Source: Sphingobacterium bovisgrunnientis (GTDB lineage Bacteria > Bacteroidota > Bacteroidia > Sphingobacteriales > Sphingobacteriaceae). Taken from it: 42,923 nt of DNA. The DNA is taken from NCBI RefSeq assembly GCF_009829085.1, contig NZ_WUQY01000033.1:1-42923 (forward strand), given 5' to 3'. Positions 18,127 through 27,277 of this stretch are shown here, piece after piece. The notes beneath the pieces were generated by a model, which was given only the letters and a program-made list of their open reading frames with translations, was not told the DNA's origin and made no database searches. The translations under genes were made by a program, and so were the position numbers. The number at the start of each line of letters is the position of its first letter. Position 1 is the first letter of the stretch.

Positions 18127-21100
18127 ATGAATTTAAATTACTTATTACGAGTGATCAAATTAACCGCATTTCTGTATTTTATCGCATTCCTTCAACTTAG
18201 TTATGCATCCTACTCCCAAACTATCACCTACACCTCTAATAGGGAGTCCTTGGAAAATATACTACAAGTCATCAAAAAACAGACACAATTTGAAGTTCTG
18301 GGAACGAAGGCAATGCTGGAAGGAAGTAAAACTGTATCCATAGCGGCAAGAAATATGCCTTTGGATGCCTTTTTAAAACAAATATTTGATAAGCAACCTG
18401 TAGGTTACAAAATCGTTGATCGCACAATCGTATTGACCAAAAACAAAAATAGCTCCCCTATATCTACCTCCCTTCACAAAGAAGAAGAAATTCAACAGGG
18501 AATTACAATTACGGTGACAGATCAAAAAAAAACGCCTATCGCAGGTGCCACTGTGGCATCCACGAAAGCTGACTTGGGTAAGACTGACAATAAAGGGGTA
18601 TTCAAATTAAACGAACGCCCACAAGATGGTATTGTCATCATCAAGATGCTTGGTTTCGAAAGTTTAAGGTATAGACTAAATGATAATCAGCAAACATTTC
18701 AGATTGCATTAAAAGAAGATTTAAGTGAAGTGAGCGAGGTTATCATCACTGGCTACCAAACGATTAACAAAAACTCCTTTACAGGAACAGCAATCACAAA
18801 ATCGGGAGAAGAGCTTAGACAGGTAAATCCACAAAACGTCTTGCAGGCCATGCAAGTATTTGATCCTTCATTCAAATTATTGGACAACAATCTTTTGGGA
18901 TCGAATCCCAATGCAATGCCTAACATCACGGTACGTGGTACCTCTGCACTTCCTACGGGCAACAATGAAATCTTGCGTCGTGATAATATAATTACCAACA
19001 CGAATATGCCGGCTTTTATTTTGGATGGCTATGAAGTTGGAGTAAGCAAAGTACTCGACTTGGATATGACGCGTATAGAGTCCGTAACGATTCTAAAAGA
19101 TGCTGCTGCTACAGCAATCTATGGTTCAAGAGCAGCAAATGGCGTAGTAGTGATTACAACAAAGGTTCCGCAAGAAGGAAAATTACGCGTAAGCTATTCG
19201 CACGAGACCAATGTGAATGCGCCGGATTTATCAGACTACAATTTGTTAAATGCAAGTGACAAATTGGAATACGAAAGATTAGCTGGACTATACAGTAACG
19301 TAAATCAAAACATCGCTCAAATCGAATTGGATAAAGTCTACAACAATAAGCTAGCGAATGTGGTTGGAGGTATCAATACGGATTGGATTGCGCAACCTGT
19401 ACGTACCGCTGTAGGACAAAAGCACGCGCTTTATTTAGAAGGTGGCGCATCGACATTCAGGTATGGTATTGATTTACGCTACCAAACACGTCCTGGCGTA
19501 ATGAAAGGTTCTGCCAGAAATCAGTATTCGGGCGGTGTAAACTTAAGTTACAACCTGAATAATAAGATCAAGTTTCAGAATGAATTGACCATAGCAGCAG
19601 TTCAAGGCATAGAGTCACCCTATGGCAATTTTGCCAATTACGCACGTATGAATCCATACTACCGAATGACTGATGATAATGGAAATATACTGCAACAGGT
19701 GGACGAGTGGAACCGCTATTACAGCAATGGCTCTTCCTACGGTGAAAATGTTTTAAACCCACTGTATAATGCAACGCTAAGTAATTTTGATCAATCTAAA
19801 TACACAGAGGTGATGAATAATTTGGCGGTAGACTATGAAATCACACAAGGTCTTCGTCTACGTGGTCAGTTAAGTTTATTAAAGCGTATGAGTCTTTACG
19901 ACAGCTTCCTTTCGCCTAAATCAAACGAATTCTTTCACTACCCTACTAGCCAAACAGATCAAAAAGGAAGTTATACAAGTGGCAATAACGACGAAATCTA
20001 TTGGGATGGAAACATCAGACTGAACTGGGTGAAAAACATCGGACAAAACAATATTAACATTGTAGCTGGATCAAATATTCGCAGTGATTTTTCGGATTAC
20101 CGTTCATTCACAGCACATGGATTTGCTAACGATAGATTCACAAGTATTGGATTTAGTAAAGGGTACCTTGAAAATGCAAAGCCCTACAGTAGTCTTAACC
20201 AATCCCGTCTACTAGGTGCTTTTTTGAGTGCAAACTATTCCTTTGCAAATACGTATTTATTTGATGCAACAGTTCGCGCCGATGGTTCGTCTAAGTTTGG
20301 TTCGAACAATAGAGTTGCGCCATTCTGGTCTACAGGTATAGGTTGGAATGTTCACAATGAATCGTGGTTTGATGTGGCTTCGATATCTCAATTACGCTTT
20401 CGTGCAACTACCGGTGTGACAGGGGCTGTTCAGTTTTCACCGTATATGTCCCGTACGACTTACGCCTACCAACAAGACAATTGGTACTCTTCAGGTATTG
20501 GTGCTATTGTGAATAATTATGGTAATGACAACCTTAGCTGGCAAAAAACAAGATCTACGGATTTGGGTATCGATTTAGCTTTATTCCAAGACAGAATTAC
20601 TATTTCACCTCGCTATTACTACAAGCTTACCAAGGATATATTAGCGGATATAAACATCGCACCATCTACAGGCTTCGTATCCTACAAAGAGAACTTAGGT
20701 GATATGCAGAATAAAGGCTATGAATTAAACTTCAATGCATTCGCTCTTAAAAAACAAGATTGGACGTTGAGTTTTATGGCCAATTTCGTACGCAATGAAA
20801 ATAAGATTGTAAAAATATCTAATGCACTGAAAAGTTATAATGACCGCGTTGATGATGCCCAAGGAGACAATTCATTAATGGGTGTTCCCCTATTACGTTA
20901 TAACGAAGGTCAATCAGTAGATGCAATTTATGCTGTACCTTCATTGGGTATAGATCCTGAAAATGGTAAAGAAATCTTCTTAACAAAAAACGGGACACTT
21001 TCCTACGATTGGGATGCTGAAGATATCACTGTGGTAGCTGTCGCTACTCCAAAGGCAGAAGGTTTCTTCGGAGCTACATTGCGCTACAAGCAGTTTACAG

Positions 21101-21498
21101 CAGTGACGTACCTTCAATTACGTGTTGGTGGTAAATCGTACAACCAAACAATAGTGGATCGTGTGGAAAATGCTGACCCGCGCTACAATGTGGACGATAG
21201 AGTATTGGCAGAAAAATGGAAGCAACCTGGAGATCATACATTCTACAAAAGTATCAGTGATCTCGGACAGACACGTGTATCTTCTCGCTTCATCATGGAT
21301 GATAATTTACTCAATCTACAGTCTCTGTTTATATCCTACGAAGCGAATCCAGAGTTTGCGCAGAAACTAAGGTTATCAAACTTAAGAATCAGTGCGACTA
21401 CAAATGATTTAATGCGATGGTCTTCTATTCAACAAGAACGCGGAATAAGTTATCCATTTGCACGTAGCGTTAGCTTCGCATTACAAGCCGCTTTTTAA
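18127..21498 (+). CDS. susC: SusC-like TonB-dependent receptor with N-terminal STN signalling domain
   Basis: A 1123-residue SusC-type transporter. Signal peptide (about 1-30, ending near SYS), then an STN (secretin/TonB short N-terminal) domain at about 34-116, a carboxypeptidase-regulatory-like domain (about 130-200), the plug (with NITVRGTSALP, AFILDGYEV and AAATAIYGSRAANGVVVITT) and a barrel ending in phenylalanine (LQAAF). The STN domain is what signals to FecR, and it is missing from the first SusC (4827). With the sigma and FecR genes upstream this is a self-regulated uptake locus. No glycosidase is present, so the cargo may be a peptide, glycopeptide or other compound rather than a simple glycan. 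The susD partner begins 13 bases after the stop. Confidence 0.94.
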   Translation: MNLNYLLRVIKLTAFLYFIAFLQLSYASYSQTITYTSNRESLENILQVIKKQTQFEVLGTKAMLEGSKTVSIAARNMPLDAFLKQIFDKQPVGYKIVDRTIVLTKNKNSSPISTSLHKEEEIQQGITITVTDQKKTPIAGATVASTKADLGKTDNKGVFKLNERPQDGIVIIKMLGFESLRYRLNDNQQTFQIALKEDLSEVSEVIITGYQTINKNSFTGTAITKSGEELRQVNPQNVLQAMQVFDPSFKLLDNNLLGSNPNAMPNITVRGTSALPTGNNEILRRDNIITNTNMPAFILDGYEVGVSKVLDLDMTRIESVTILKDAAATAIYGSRAANGVVVITTKVPQEGKLRVSYSHETNVNAPDLSDYNLLNASDKLEYERLAGLYSNVNQNIAQIELDKVYNNKLANVVGGINTDWIAQPVRTAVGQKHALYLEGGASTFRYGIDLRYQTRPGVMKGSARNQYSGGVNLSYNLNNKIKFQNELTIAAVQGIESPYGNFANYARMNPYYRMTDDNGNILQQVDEWNRYYSNGSSYGENVLNPLYNATLSNFDQSKYTEVMNNLAVDYEITQGLRLRGQLSLLKRMSLYDSFLSPKSNEFFHYPTSQTDQKGSYTSGNNDEIYWDGNIRLNWVKNIGQNNINIVAGSNIRSDFSDYRSFTAHGFANDRFTSIGFSKGYLENAKPYSSLNQSRLLGAFLSANYSFANTYLFDATVRADGSSKFGSNNRVAPFWSTGIGWNVHNESWFDVASISQLRFRATTGVTGAVQFSPYMSRTTYAYQQDNWYSSGIGAIVNNYGNDNLSWQKTRSTDLGIDLALFQDRITISPRYYYKLTKDILADINIAPSTGFVSYKENLGDMQNKGYELNFNAFALKKQDWTLSFMANFVRNENKIVKISNALKSYNDRVDDAQGDNSLMGVPLLRYNEGQSVDAIYAVPSLGIDPENGKEIFLTKNGTLSYDWDAEDITVVAVATPKAEGFFGATLRYKQFTAVTYLQLRVGGKSYNQTIVDRVENADPRYNVDDRVLAEKWKQPGDHTFYKSISDLGQTRVSSRFIMDDNLLNLQSLFISYEANPEFAQKLRLSNLRISATTNDLMRWSSIQQERGISYPFARSVSFALQAAF

Positions 21499-21511
21499 CC
21501 ACTTAAATTGT

Positions 21512-23017
21512 ATGAAAATGAGAAAATCACTACCAATATATATTCTGCTCACGCTTTTACTAGGCACTTCATGTGCAAAATGGTTAGATATACAACCCGA
21601 AACAGAGATCGACAAATCGGCGCTATTCACGACAGAAGATGGGTTCAAAGAAGCCCTGCTGGGTGTCTATATCCGAGGCAGTAAAACAGACCTTTACGGT
21701 AAAGAATTGACTGTAGGTATGCCAGAAGTCCTAGCACAAAACTATACCATCTCTTCATTTGATCCGTATCGCTACAAAGCGACAGCAGAATTCAAATACG
21801 ATGATCAATATTTCTTGGGCAGAAAAGATAACATTTGGAAAGGCTTATACCACGGTATTGTCAATTCCAATCTGATATTAGAGAACATAGATCAAAAACG
21901 TAACCTATTTAGAGGAGACAATTACAACCTTATCAAAGGTGAGGCCTATGCATTACGTGCGTATCTGCATTTTGATTTGTTACGTCTGTTTGCACCTAGC
22001 TTCAAGCAAAGCGCTACTGCGGAAGCTATCCCCTATGTTACTTCATACTCGAATCTATCTACTCAGTTCGCTACCGTAACAACGGTTATTGATTCGGTAG
22101 TAAATGACTTTGAGAAAGCTAAGGTATTACTAGAGAAAGACCCAATAATATCGAAGCTTTATGTTATCGGGTATCCCAATGAAACCGATACATTGGCCAA
22201 TTCAGAAATGACCAATCCGGATTTGTTCCTACAAAATCGCAGACACCGCATGAATTATTATGCCGTATGTGCTTCTTTGGCTCGTGTATACTTGTATAAA
22301 GGAGATTATACCAAGGCGCTTTTAAATGCGAAAATCATCATTGATAGCAAGAAATTTCCATGGACAAATACCACCGACTTTATTGCTGTTGAAGAAAAAA
22401 ATAAAGATAAAATTCAATACAAAGAACTTCTATTTGGCTGGTATATTCCGACATTGAATGCTGACCTCAACACCTATTGGTTTTCCAATGGTACAAGTGG
22501 AATGCACTTGGATCAGAATGATGCACGCACAATCTATGAAATTTCTACTGTTGGCGCTACAGATATGCGTTATACGCAGTGGTTTTTGACAGTAAGTAGT
22601 GGAACCGACTATATATCTGAAGTGGTTAAATACCGTAGAAATTCAATTTCGGATGGTGCTGCTGCCAACTTACATTTCTTGATGGCCCCAGCTATTAAAT
22701 TGAGTGAGGTGTATTTGATAGCGGCAGAAAGCAGTTTTGATACTAACCCTACCCAAGCGCGTCAATATTTGGATGAACTGCGTATCAATCGCGGAATCGA
22801 ACAACCTACGACCATTACAACAAAGGATGCGTTTATTACTGAAATTTTGAAAGAAATTCGAAAAGACAGTTACGGTGAAGGTCAACTTTTCTATGCTTAC
22901 AAAAGATTGCATCGTGCAATAAATGGTCTAAAAGGAACTTTAATACAGCCTGACAACAAATTCTTTGTATTACCGCTGCCTGATGACGAGATCATATATG
23001 GTAACCAAAAAAAATAG
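21512..23017 (+). CDS. susD: SusD/RagB-family lipoprotein
   Basis: A 501-residue surface lipoprotein with lipobox ending at C21 (LLGTSC) and the mature start AKWLDIQPETEID, typical of SusD proteins. The ATG at 21512 is chosen: it gives a proper lipoprotein signal 13 bases after susC, whereas the frame opens earlier inside susC without a signal peptide. Helical SusD core: GEAYALRAYLHFDLLRLFA. It would form the lid of the STN-type SusC. The next gene starts 3 bases after the stop, so it is in the operon. Confidence 0.93.
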   Translation: MKMRKSLPIYILLTLLLGTSCAKWLDIQPETEIDKSALFTTEDGFKEALLGVYIRGSKTDLYGKELTVGMPEVLAQNYTISSFDPYRYKATAEFKYDDQYFLGRKDNIWKGLYHGIVNSNLILENIDQKRNLFRGDNYNLIKGEAYALRAYLHFDLLRLFAPSFKQSATAEAIPYVTSYSNLSTQFATVTTVIDSVVNDFEKAKVLLEKDPIISKLYVIGYPNETDTLANSEMTNPDLFLQNRRHRMNYYAVCASLARVYLYKGDYTKALLNAKIIIDSKKFPWTNTTDFIAVEEKNKDKIQYKELLFGWYIPTLNADLNTYWFSNGTSGMHLDQNDARTIYEISTVGATDMRYTQWFLTVSSGTDYISEVVKYRRNSISDGAAANLHFLMAPAIKLSEVYLIAAESSFDTNPTQARQYLDELRINRGIEQPTTITTKDAFITEILKEIRKDSYGEGQLFYAYKRLHRAINGLKGTLIQPDNKFFVLPLPDDEIIYGNQKK

Positions 23018-23020
23018 AGT

Positions 23021-23842
23021 ATGAAAATTGAAACTATAACTACCTACATATTGATAAGTATAGCTTTAAGCATACTTACTTTTTCCGCTTGCAAACAAGC
23101 CGAACCTTTACTATACGACCGTGATGCGAATATTTATTTTGATTTGCCTTCGGCACAAAAAGACAGTATAGTCTACACATTCGCATATAATATGAATAAG
23201 GCTTCTGATACTATTTACATACCAGTAAGCCTATCGGGAATTCGTGAACCAAAAGAGCGCTTCTATTCCGCTTATGTGGAGCAGGACTCATCGACAGCTG
23301 TGGAAGATGTGCATTTTGAAAAGCTAGCTGTACAGTACAAATTAGATGTTGGTGCTGGTAAAACATTCTTACCTTTGGTAATTTACAATGTTCCTGATTT
23401 GGAAGAAAATTCCGTTTCGTTAATCATCAAATTAAAGGAATCAGCTGATTTTAATATTAAGAATCCTAAAATCATTAAAGCTAAAATTGTTTTTTCAGCC
23501 CGCTTGGAACAACCTATTTGGTGGAGCATGTGGCTGCAAGATTATTCTAGAACCAAACATCAGTTATTTATAATTGCTACTGATCAAACTACCTTGACCA
23601 CAGAAGGTCTTGACGCACCGAAGAACCTATATTTTGCAGACATGTTGCGTGCGATGCTGAACAATCCTTTTCAATGGGTAGATAGAAATCCGCAAAAAGG
23701 ATATGAATTATCTACGAAAGATAATGGTGCTACCTATGACTTCTACCATAAGGATAACCCAAGTCGTACGATTACCTTGAAGAAAAATGTTGGATCTGGA
23801 CAATATCAATTTATTGACGAATTAGGAAGGGAGGTTAGATAA
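23021..23842 (+). CDS. DUF4843-type surface lipoprotein
   Basis: A 273-residue lipoprotein (signal peptide with lipobox ending at C24, LTFSAC). The following LLYDRDANIYFDLPS and the beta-rich body match the DUF4843 family, which recurs in SusCD operons that also carry a PKD-like lipoprotein. It is presumed to be an auxiliary surface-binding component of the SusCD complex; no enzymatic motif is visible. It starts 3 bases after susD, and its stop overlaps the next start by one base (TAATG). Family call by eye from sequence and position; molecular role unknown. Confidence 0.8.
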   Translation: MKIETITTYILISIALSILTFSACKQAEPLLYDRDANIYFDLPSAQKDSIVYTFAYNMNKASDTIYIPVSLSGIREPKERFYSAYVEQDSSTAVEDVHFEKLAVQYKLDVGAGKTFLPLVIYNVPDLEENSVSLIIKLKESADFNIKNPKIIKAKIVFSARLEQPIWWSMWLQDYSRTKHQLFIIATDQTTLTTEGLDAPKNLYFADMLRAMLNNPFQWVDRNPQKGYELSTKDNGATYDFYHKDNPSRTITLKKNVGSGQYQFIDELGREVR

Positions 23843-25287
23843 TGATAATACATGTAAACATTAAATTAAAACTAATTGCTGCGGTATGTGTTAGCGTATT
23901 TATCACGCTTACGGCATGCTATAAAGACAAAGGTAATTACGAATACAATATGCCTGTGATTCCCAAAGTAGAGGGACTCGACACCTTGTATAATGCAAAT
24001 GTAGGTGACAGCCTTATAATTACCCCTATCTATAAAGATATAGCACCCGAAGACATTGAAGCAAATTGGGAAATAGCCGTACCTGAAGCTGTAAACTACG
24101 ATCAATACAAGTATACTGGAAGCTCGCTGCGCACGATATTTGGTTTGCAAGCTAAACTATACAATGCGCGACTTACACTGACCAATAAATCAAATGGAAT
24201 TAAATATTTCTACGACTTCAAAATTCAAGGAAATACCGAATTTTCTAAAGGAACATTGGTTTTGAGTTTAGAAAATGGAAGGTCTCAACTTTCATTTATC
24301 AAACCAAATGGAGACGTTCAGGCGCGCATTTACGAGTCCATTAACCTAAAGCCACTTCCTGATAATCCTTTGTCAATTCATTACATGACAAATAAATTTA
24401 CAGGAAATACCCCATTAGGCTATTGGATCATCAGCAAAAATGGAGGCGTACGATTAAATGTGAATAACCTTGTACAAGAAGAATTAAAGCCTGGAACGTT
24501 GGAAGATAACTTCTTCCTGGCTCCTAATCCATTAGAAGTGGGTAGTTTGCAAATGACACCCAACGGCGTACTTATGGGTGTGATAAATGGCAAATTCTAT
24601 GGCGGTACCACAAATACATGGGATCAAGCAAATACATATGGTATGTTTGGTGGGTATGCGGATGGTGACTATGAACTTCACAACAATTTTATTTTGACCA
24701 ATGTCAATGACAACCTCAGTATGATTGCTTTTGAGAAGAACAAAAAGCAGTTTCTTCGATTAAACAATTATGGCTCGCCTATGTATTTTGGAACACAATA
24801 TTCGGTAATGGTAACTGATATTTTTGATCCAATGAATCTAGGGCTAGAATTATTACATATGGTTCAAATAAATAATACGGACACCTATGCCTATGCAAAA
24901 GACCAAGCAGGTGTGGTATATGAATTGAAGTTTAATGTGAATTTTAATGGACCTTTTACATTTACTCCGGTACATAAGAAAATCTTTTCCAATCAGCAGA
25001 TCATTACCCCTAACACTAAAATCATAGCGACGCGTATTGGATATATTTTTATTGCCAGCGGTAATAAAGTATTTCGCTACACACCGCTTAATGGTAATAT
25101 ACTTGAGATAGAAACTAAATTTCAAGACAACGTAACGATGCTTAAACTTTCGGATGATGAACAAACATTAATCGTGGGATCAGGTTCTACACTTTTCTAC
25201 ACCAACATTTCGACAGGTAATAATGGAATACTACTCGAAAAAATTGAAGGAATTCCAGGTACAGCAGTTGATATAACTTGGCGATAA
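23842..25287 (+). CDS. PKD-like family lipoprotein
   Basis: A 481-residue lipoprotein with lipobox ending at C26 (TLTAC), followed by YKDKGNYEYN, the usual mature start of the PKD-like lipoprotein family found in SusCD operons. Two Ig/PKD-like sandwiches seem to occupy about 40-130; the remainder contains repeated beta motifs that suggest a propeller (NNFILTNVNDNLSMIAFEKN region). It is probably a surface-exposed binding protein working with the SusCD pair. Its ATG shares one base with the preceding stop codon, which suggests translational coupling. No catalytic residues are recognised. Confidence 0.8.
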   Translation: MIIHVNIKLKLIAAVCVSVFITLTACYKDKGNYEYNMPVIPKVEGLDTLYNANVGDSLIITPIYKDIAPEDIEANWEIAVPEAVNYDQYKYTGSSLRTIFGLQAKLYNARLTLTNKSNGIKYFYDFKIQGNTEFSKGTLVLSLENGRSQLSFIKPNGDVQARIYESINLKPLPDNPLSIHYMTNKFTGNTPLGYWIISKNGGVRLNVNNLVQEELKPGTLEDNFFLAPNPLEVGSLQMTPNGVLMGVINGKFYGGTTNTWDQANTYGMFGGYADGDYELHNNFILTNVNDNLSMIAFEKNKKQFLRLNNYGSPMYFGTQYSVMVTDIFDPMNLGLELLHMVQINNTDTYAYAKDQAGVVYELKFNVNFNGPFTFTPVHKKIFSNQQIITPNTKIIATRIGYIFIASGNKVFRYTPLNGNILEIETKFQDNVTMLKLSDDEQTLIVGSGSTLFYTNISTGNNGILLEKIEGIPGTAVDITWR

Positions 25288-25309
25288 ACACATTTAAAAA
25301 ATACATACT

Positions 25310-26446
25310 ATGAAATCATTATATACATTACTTGCAGCACTTTTGGTTAGTAATCTGTCGCTGGCACAAGACAACAATTTCCAAATCGACGGAAAAGCAC
25401 CTAAAAGTTTGGATGGTAAAAAAATATACTTAGACTATGTCAACAACGGCTATTCTGTAGCAGACTCAGCCATAATCAAAAATGGTAAATTCGCTTTCAG
25501 GGGTCAAGTAGAAGAACCTAATTATGCCCGTATGATACTAGACAAGGAAGGTCTTGGCAAAATGAAAACGCAATACAACGGTGATCGTCTTTACTTTTAT
25601 ATAGGAAATGAAAAGTATAAATTTTCGGTAGCTGATTCGATAAAAACTGCAGCAATTACAGGTTCTGCCTTACATCAAGCATTCCAAGAATACTTGGATT
25701 TTATTGGCGGCGATTTTATGCATATTATCGATAAAGCAAATGCTACGTTTAATGCTGTACCACAAGATGCAGCCGATAAAAATGAACAGTATGCAGCCAT
25801 CAAATCAAAATTTGATAAAATATTTGATGATAGAACAGATAAACAATTGGAGTTTGCGAAACTAAATACCGATTCATTTTTTGCTGCAGAAGCATTAACA
25901 GAAGTAGCAAATAAAAAAGGTACTCAAGCTATAGAGCCTACTTTCCTTGAACTGAATCGTGCAGTCAGAACTTCTATAAAAGGAAAAGAATTAGAATCGC
26001 GCATCCTAGCAGACAAAAATATTGTTGTGGGTAGTATGGCTCCAAATTTTTCGCAGCCAGACAAAGATGGAAAAATGATTCAGTTGGCAGACTTCAAAGG
26101 TAAATTTGTACTCCTTGACTTTTGGGCGAGTTGGTGTGCGCCTTGTAGAGCAGAAAACCCAAATTTAAAGAAAGCTTACATCAATTTTAAACCAAAGGGA
26201 TTAGAGGTTTTTGCCGTATCAATAGATGAAAACAACGGTCGAGAAGCTTGGCTGAAAGCTATAAAAGATGATGATTTGCCGTGGGTACATGCTGCAGACT
26301 TAAAGGGTTGGAGAAATGAGGCTGCGGTATTATATGGAGTTCGAGGCGTACCACAAAATTACTTAATAGACCCATCTGGTAAGATCGTTGCTATAAATCT
26401 AAAAGAAGAAAATCTGCATAAAGTATTAGCAGATCTCGTCAAGTAA
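25310..26446 (+). CDS. TlpA-like thioredoxin with N-terminal DUF4369-like domain
   Basis: A 378-residue secreted protein. Signal peptide (ends near LSLAQ, about residue 20), a beta-sandwich DUF4369-like domain (about 24-115), a helical linker, and a C-terminal TlpA/AhpC-type thioredoxin domain (about 240-378) with the redox motif WASWCAPCR giving C276 and C279, and a cis-proline region VRGVPQNYLIDPSGKI. It should act as a periplasmic or outer-membrane thiol-disulfide reductase. It is last in the sigma/FecR/SusCD operon, 22 bases after the PKD-like gene, and followed by a good terminator. Such thioredoxins are common in SusCD operons; their substrate there is not established. Confidence 0.92.
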   Translation: MKSLYTLLAALLVSNLSLAQDNNFQIDGKAPKSLDGKKIYLDYVNNGYSVADSAIIKNGKFAFRGQVEEPNYARMILDKEGLGKMKTQYNGDRLYFYIGNEKYKFSVADSIKTAAITGSALHQAFQEYLDFIGGDFMHIIDKANATFNAVPQDAADKNEQYAAIKSKFDKIFDDRTDKQLEFAKLNTDSFFAAEALTEVANKKGTQAIEPTFLELNRAVRTSIKGKELESRILADKNIVVGSMAPNFSQPDKDGKMIQLADFKGKFVLLDFWASWCAPCRAENPNLKKAYINFKPKGLEVFAVSIDENNGREAWLKAIKDDDLPWVHAADLKGWRNEAAVLYGVRGVPQNYLIDPSGKIVAINLKEENLHKVLADLVK

Positions 26447-26481
26447 TAGTGTCCAAAAACATTTTCATCGGTTGAAATGTT

Positions 26482-26521
26482 AACCAGGTTACAGGCTAAG
26501 TCCAGTAATCTGGTTTTTTTT
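26482..26521 (+). terminator. Rho-independent terminator of the sigma/FecR/SusCD operon
   Basis: AACCAGGTTAC (26482-26492) pairs with GTAATCTGGTT (26505-26515) over 11 positions, one of them G-T, around a 12-base loop, and runs into a T-tract to 26521. It lies 35 bases after the thioredoxin stop. Confidence 0.8.
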
Positions 26522-26577
26522 AAGAGAACTTTTTAAGGCTAAGGTTGTTCGACATAAATAAACAGAAAGGATTGAGA

Positions 26578-27246
26578 ATGGGAATAAATGGAAATACAAA
26601 TACTACTTTAAACTCAACAAAAAAAAACCTATCAAGAAATAAGCGAATTCCAAAAATTCTTGAAAATCAAATTCTAAAGGCTTTATCTCATTATCCAGAG
26701 TTAAAGCGTACCAATATACGATTTGTTTTTACCCGAAAATTGAAGTCATCTATTATGGCAGCTAGGCCTGTTGTTCATACCTTACTTGGCCCTCGAGGTA
26801 AAAGAGCATATGAAATCCTGATTAAACCCGTATTTAAATTAACGCATACCATACAACCGATTCACCGTATATCAGATGAAGTCTTGATTGGATGGATAGG
26901 CCATGAGCTAGGACATATTATGGATTATGAACAGCGTTCTACATTCAGTGTAGCAAAATTTGGTTTATTATATTTGATTTCTAAACGTTATATCCGTAAA
27001 GCCGAACGTGTGGCTGATACTTTTGCTGTTAATCGAGGAATGGGATCCTATATTCTGGCAACAAAAGATTATATTTTGAGCAACAGTGAATTACCTCAGA
27101 AATACAAAGATAAAATAGCAAAGTTATATTTATCACCCGATGATATTGTAGAATTGGTAGCTAAAATGGAAAAGAAAAAATCAAATGCAATTCGAGAAGA
27201 GCTAATAAAAGAAGAAACCGATATTGTGGAAGAGATTAAATCATAA
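26578..27246 (+). CDS. Putative zinc metallopeptidase (HExxH), family not recognised
   Basis: A 222-residue protein with an HExxH zinc motif in GHELGHIMD (H109, E110, H113) and, about 30 residues later, ERVADTFAV (E143, D147), the ExxxD third-ligand pattern of gluzincin-type and M48-like peptidases. There is no signal peptide; a hydrophobic patch (AKFGLLYLISKRYI) lies between the two motifs. The basic N-terminus and the charged C-terminal coiled part (KMEKKKSNAIREELIKEETD) suggest a cytoplasmic or membrane-associated protein. The ATG at 26578 is used; an in-frame TTG at 26545 would add 11 residues. It stands alone between the operon terminator and the convergent GH3-like gene. The motif is clear; activity and substrate are not. 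Confidence 0.7.
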   Translation: MGINGNTNTTLNSTKKNLSRNKRIPKILENQILKALSHYPELKRTNIRFVFTRKLKSSIMAARPVVHTLLGPRGKRAYEILIKPVFKLTHTIQPIHRISDEVLIGWIGHELGHIMDYEQRSTFSVAKFGLLYLISKRYIRKAERVADTFAVNRGMGSYILATKDYILSNSELPQKYKDKIAKLYLSPDDIVELVAKMEKKKSNAIREELIKEETDIVEEIKS

Positions 27247-27277
27247 AATTTCTTATACAATATCAGTTTAATACTAA

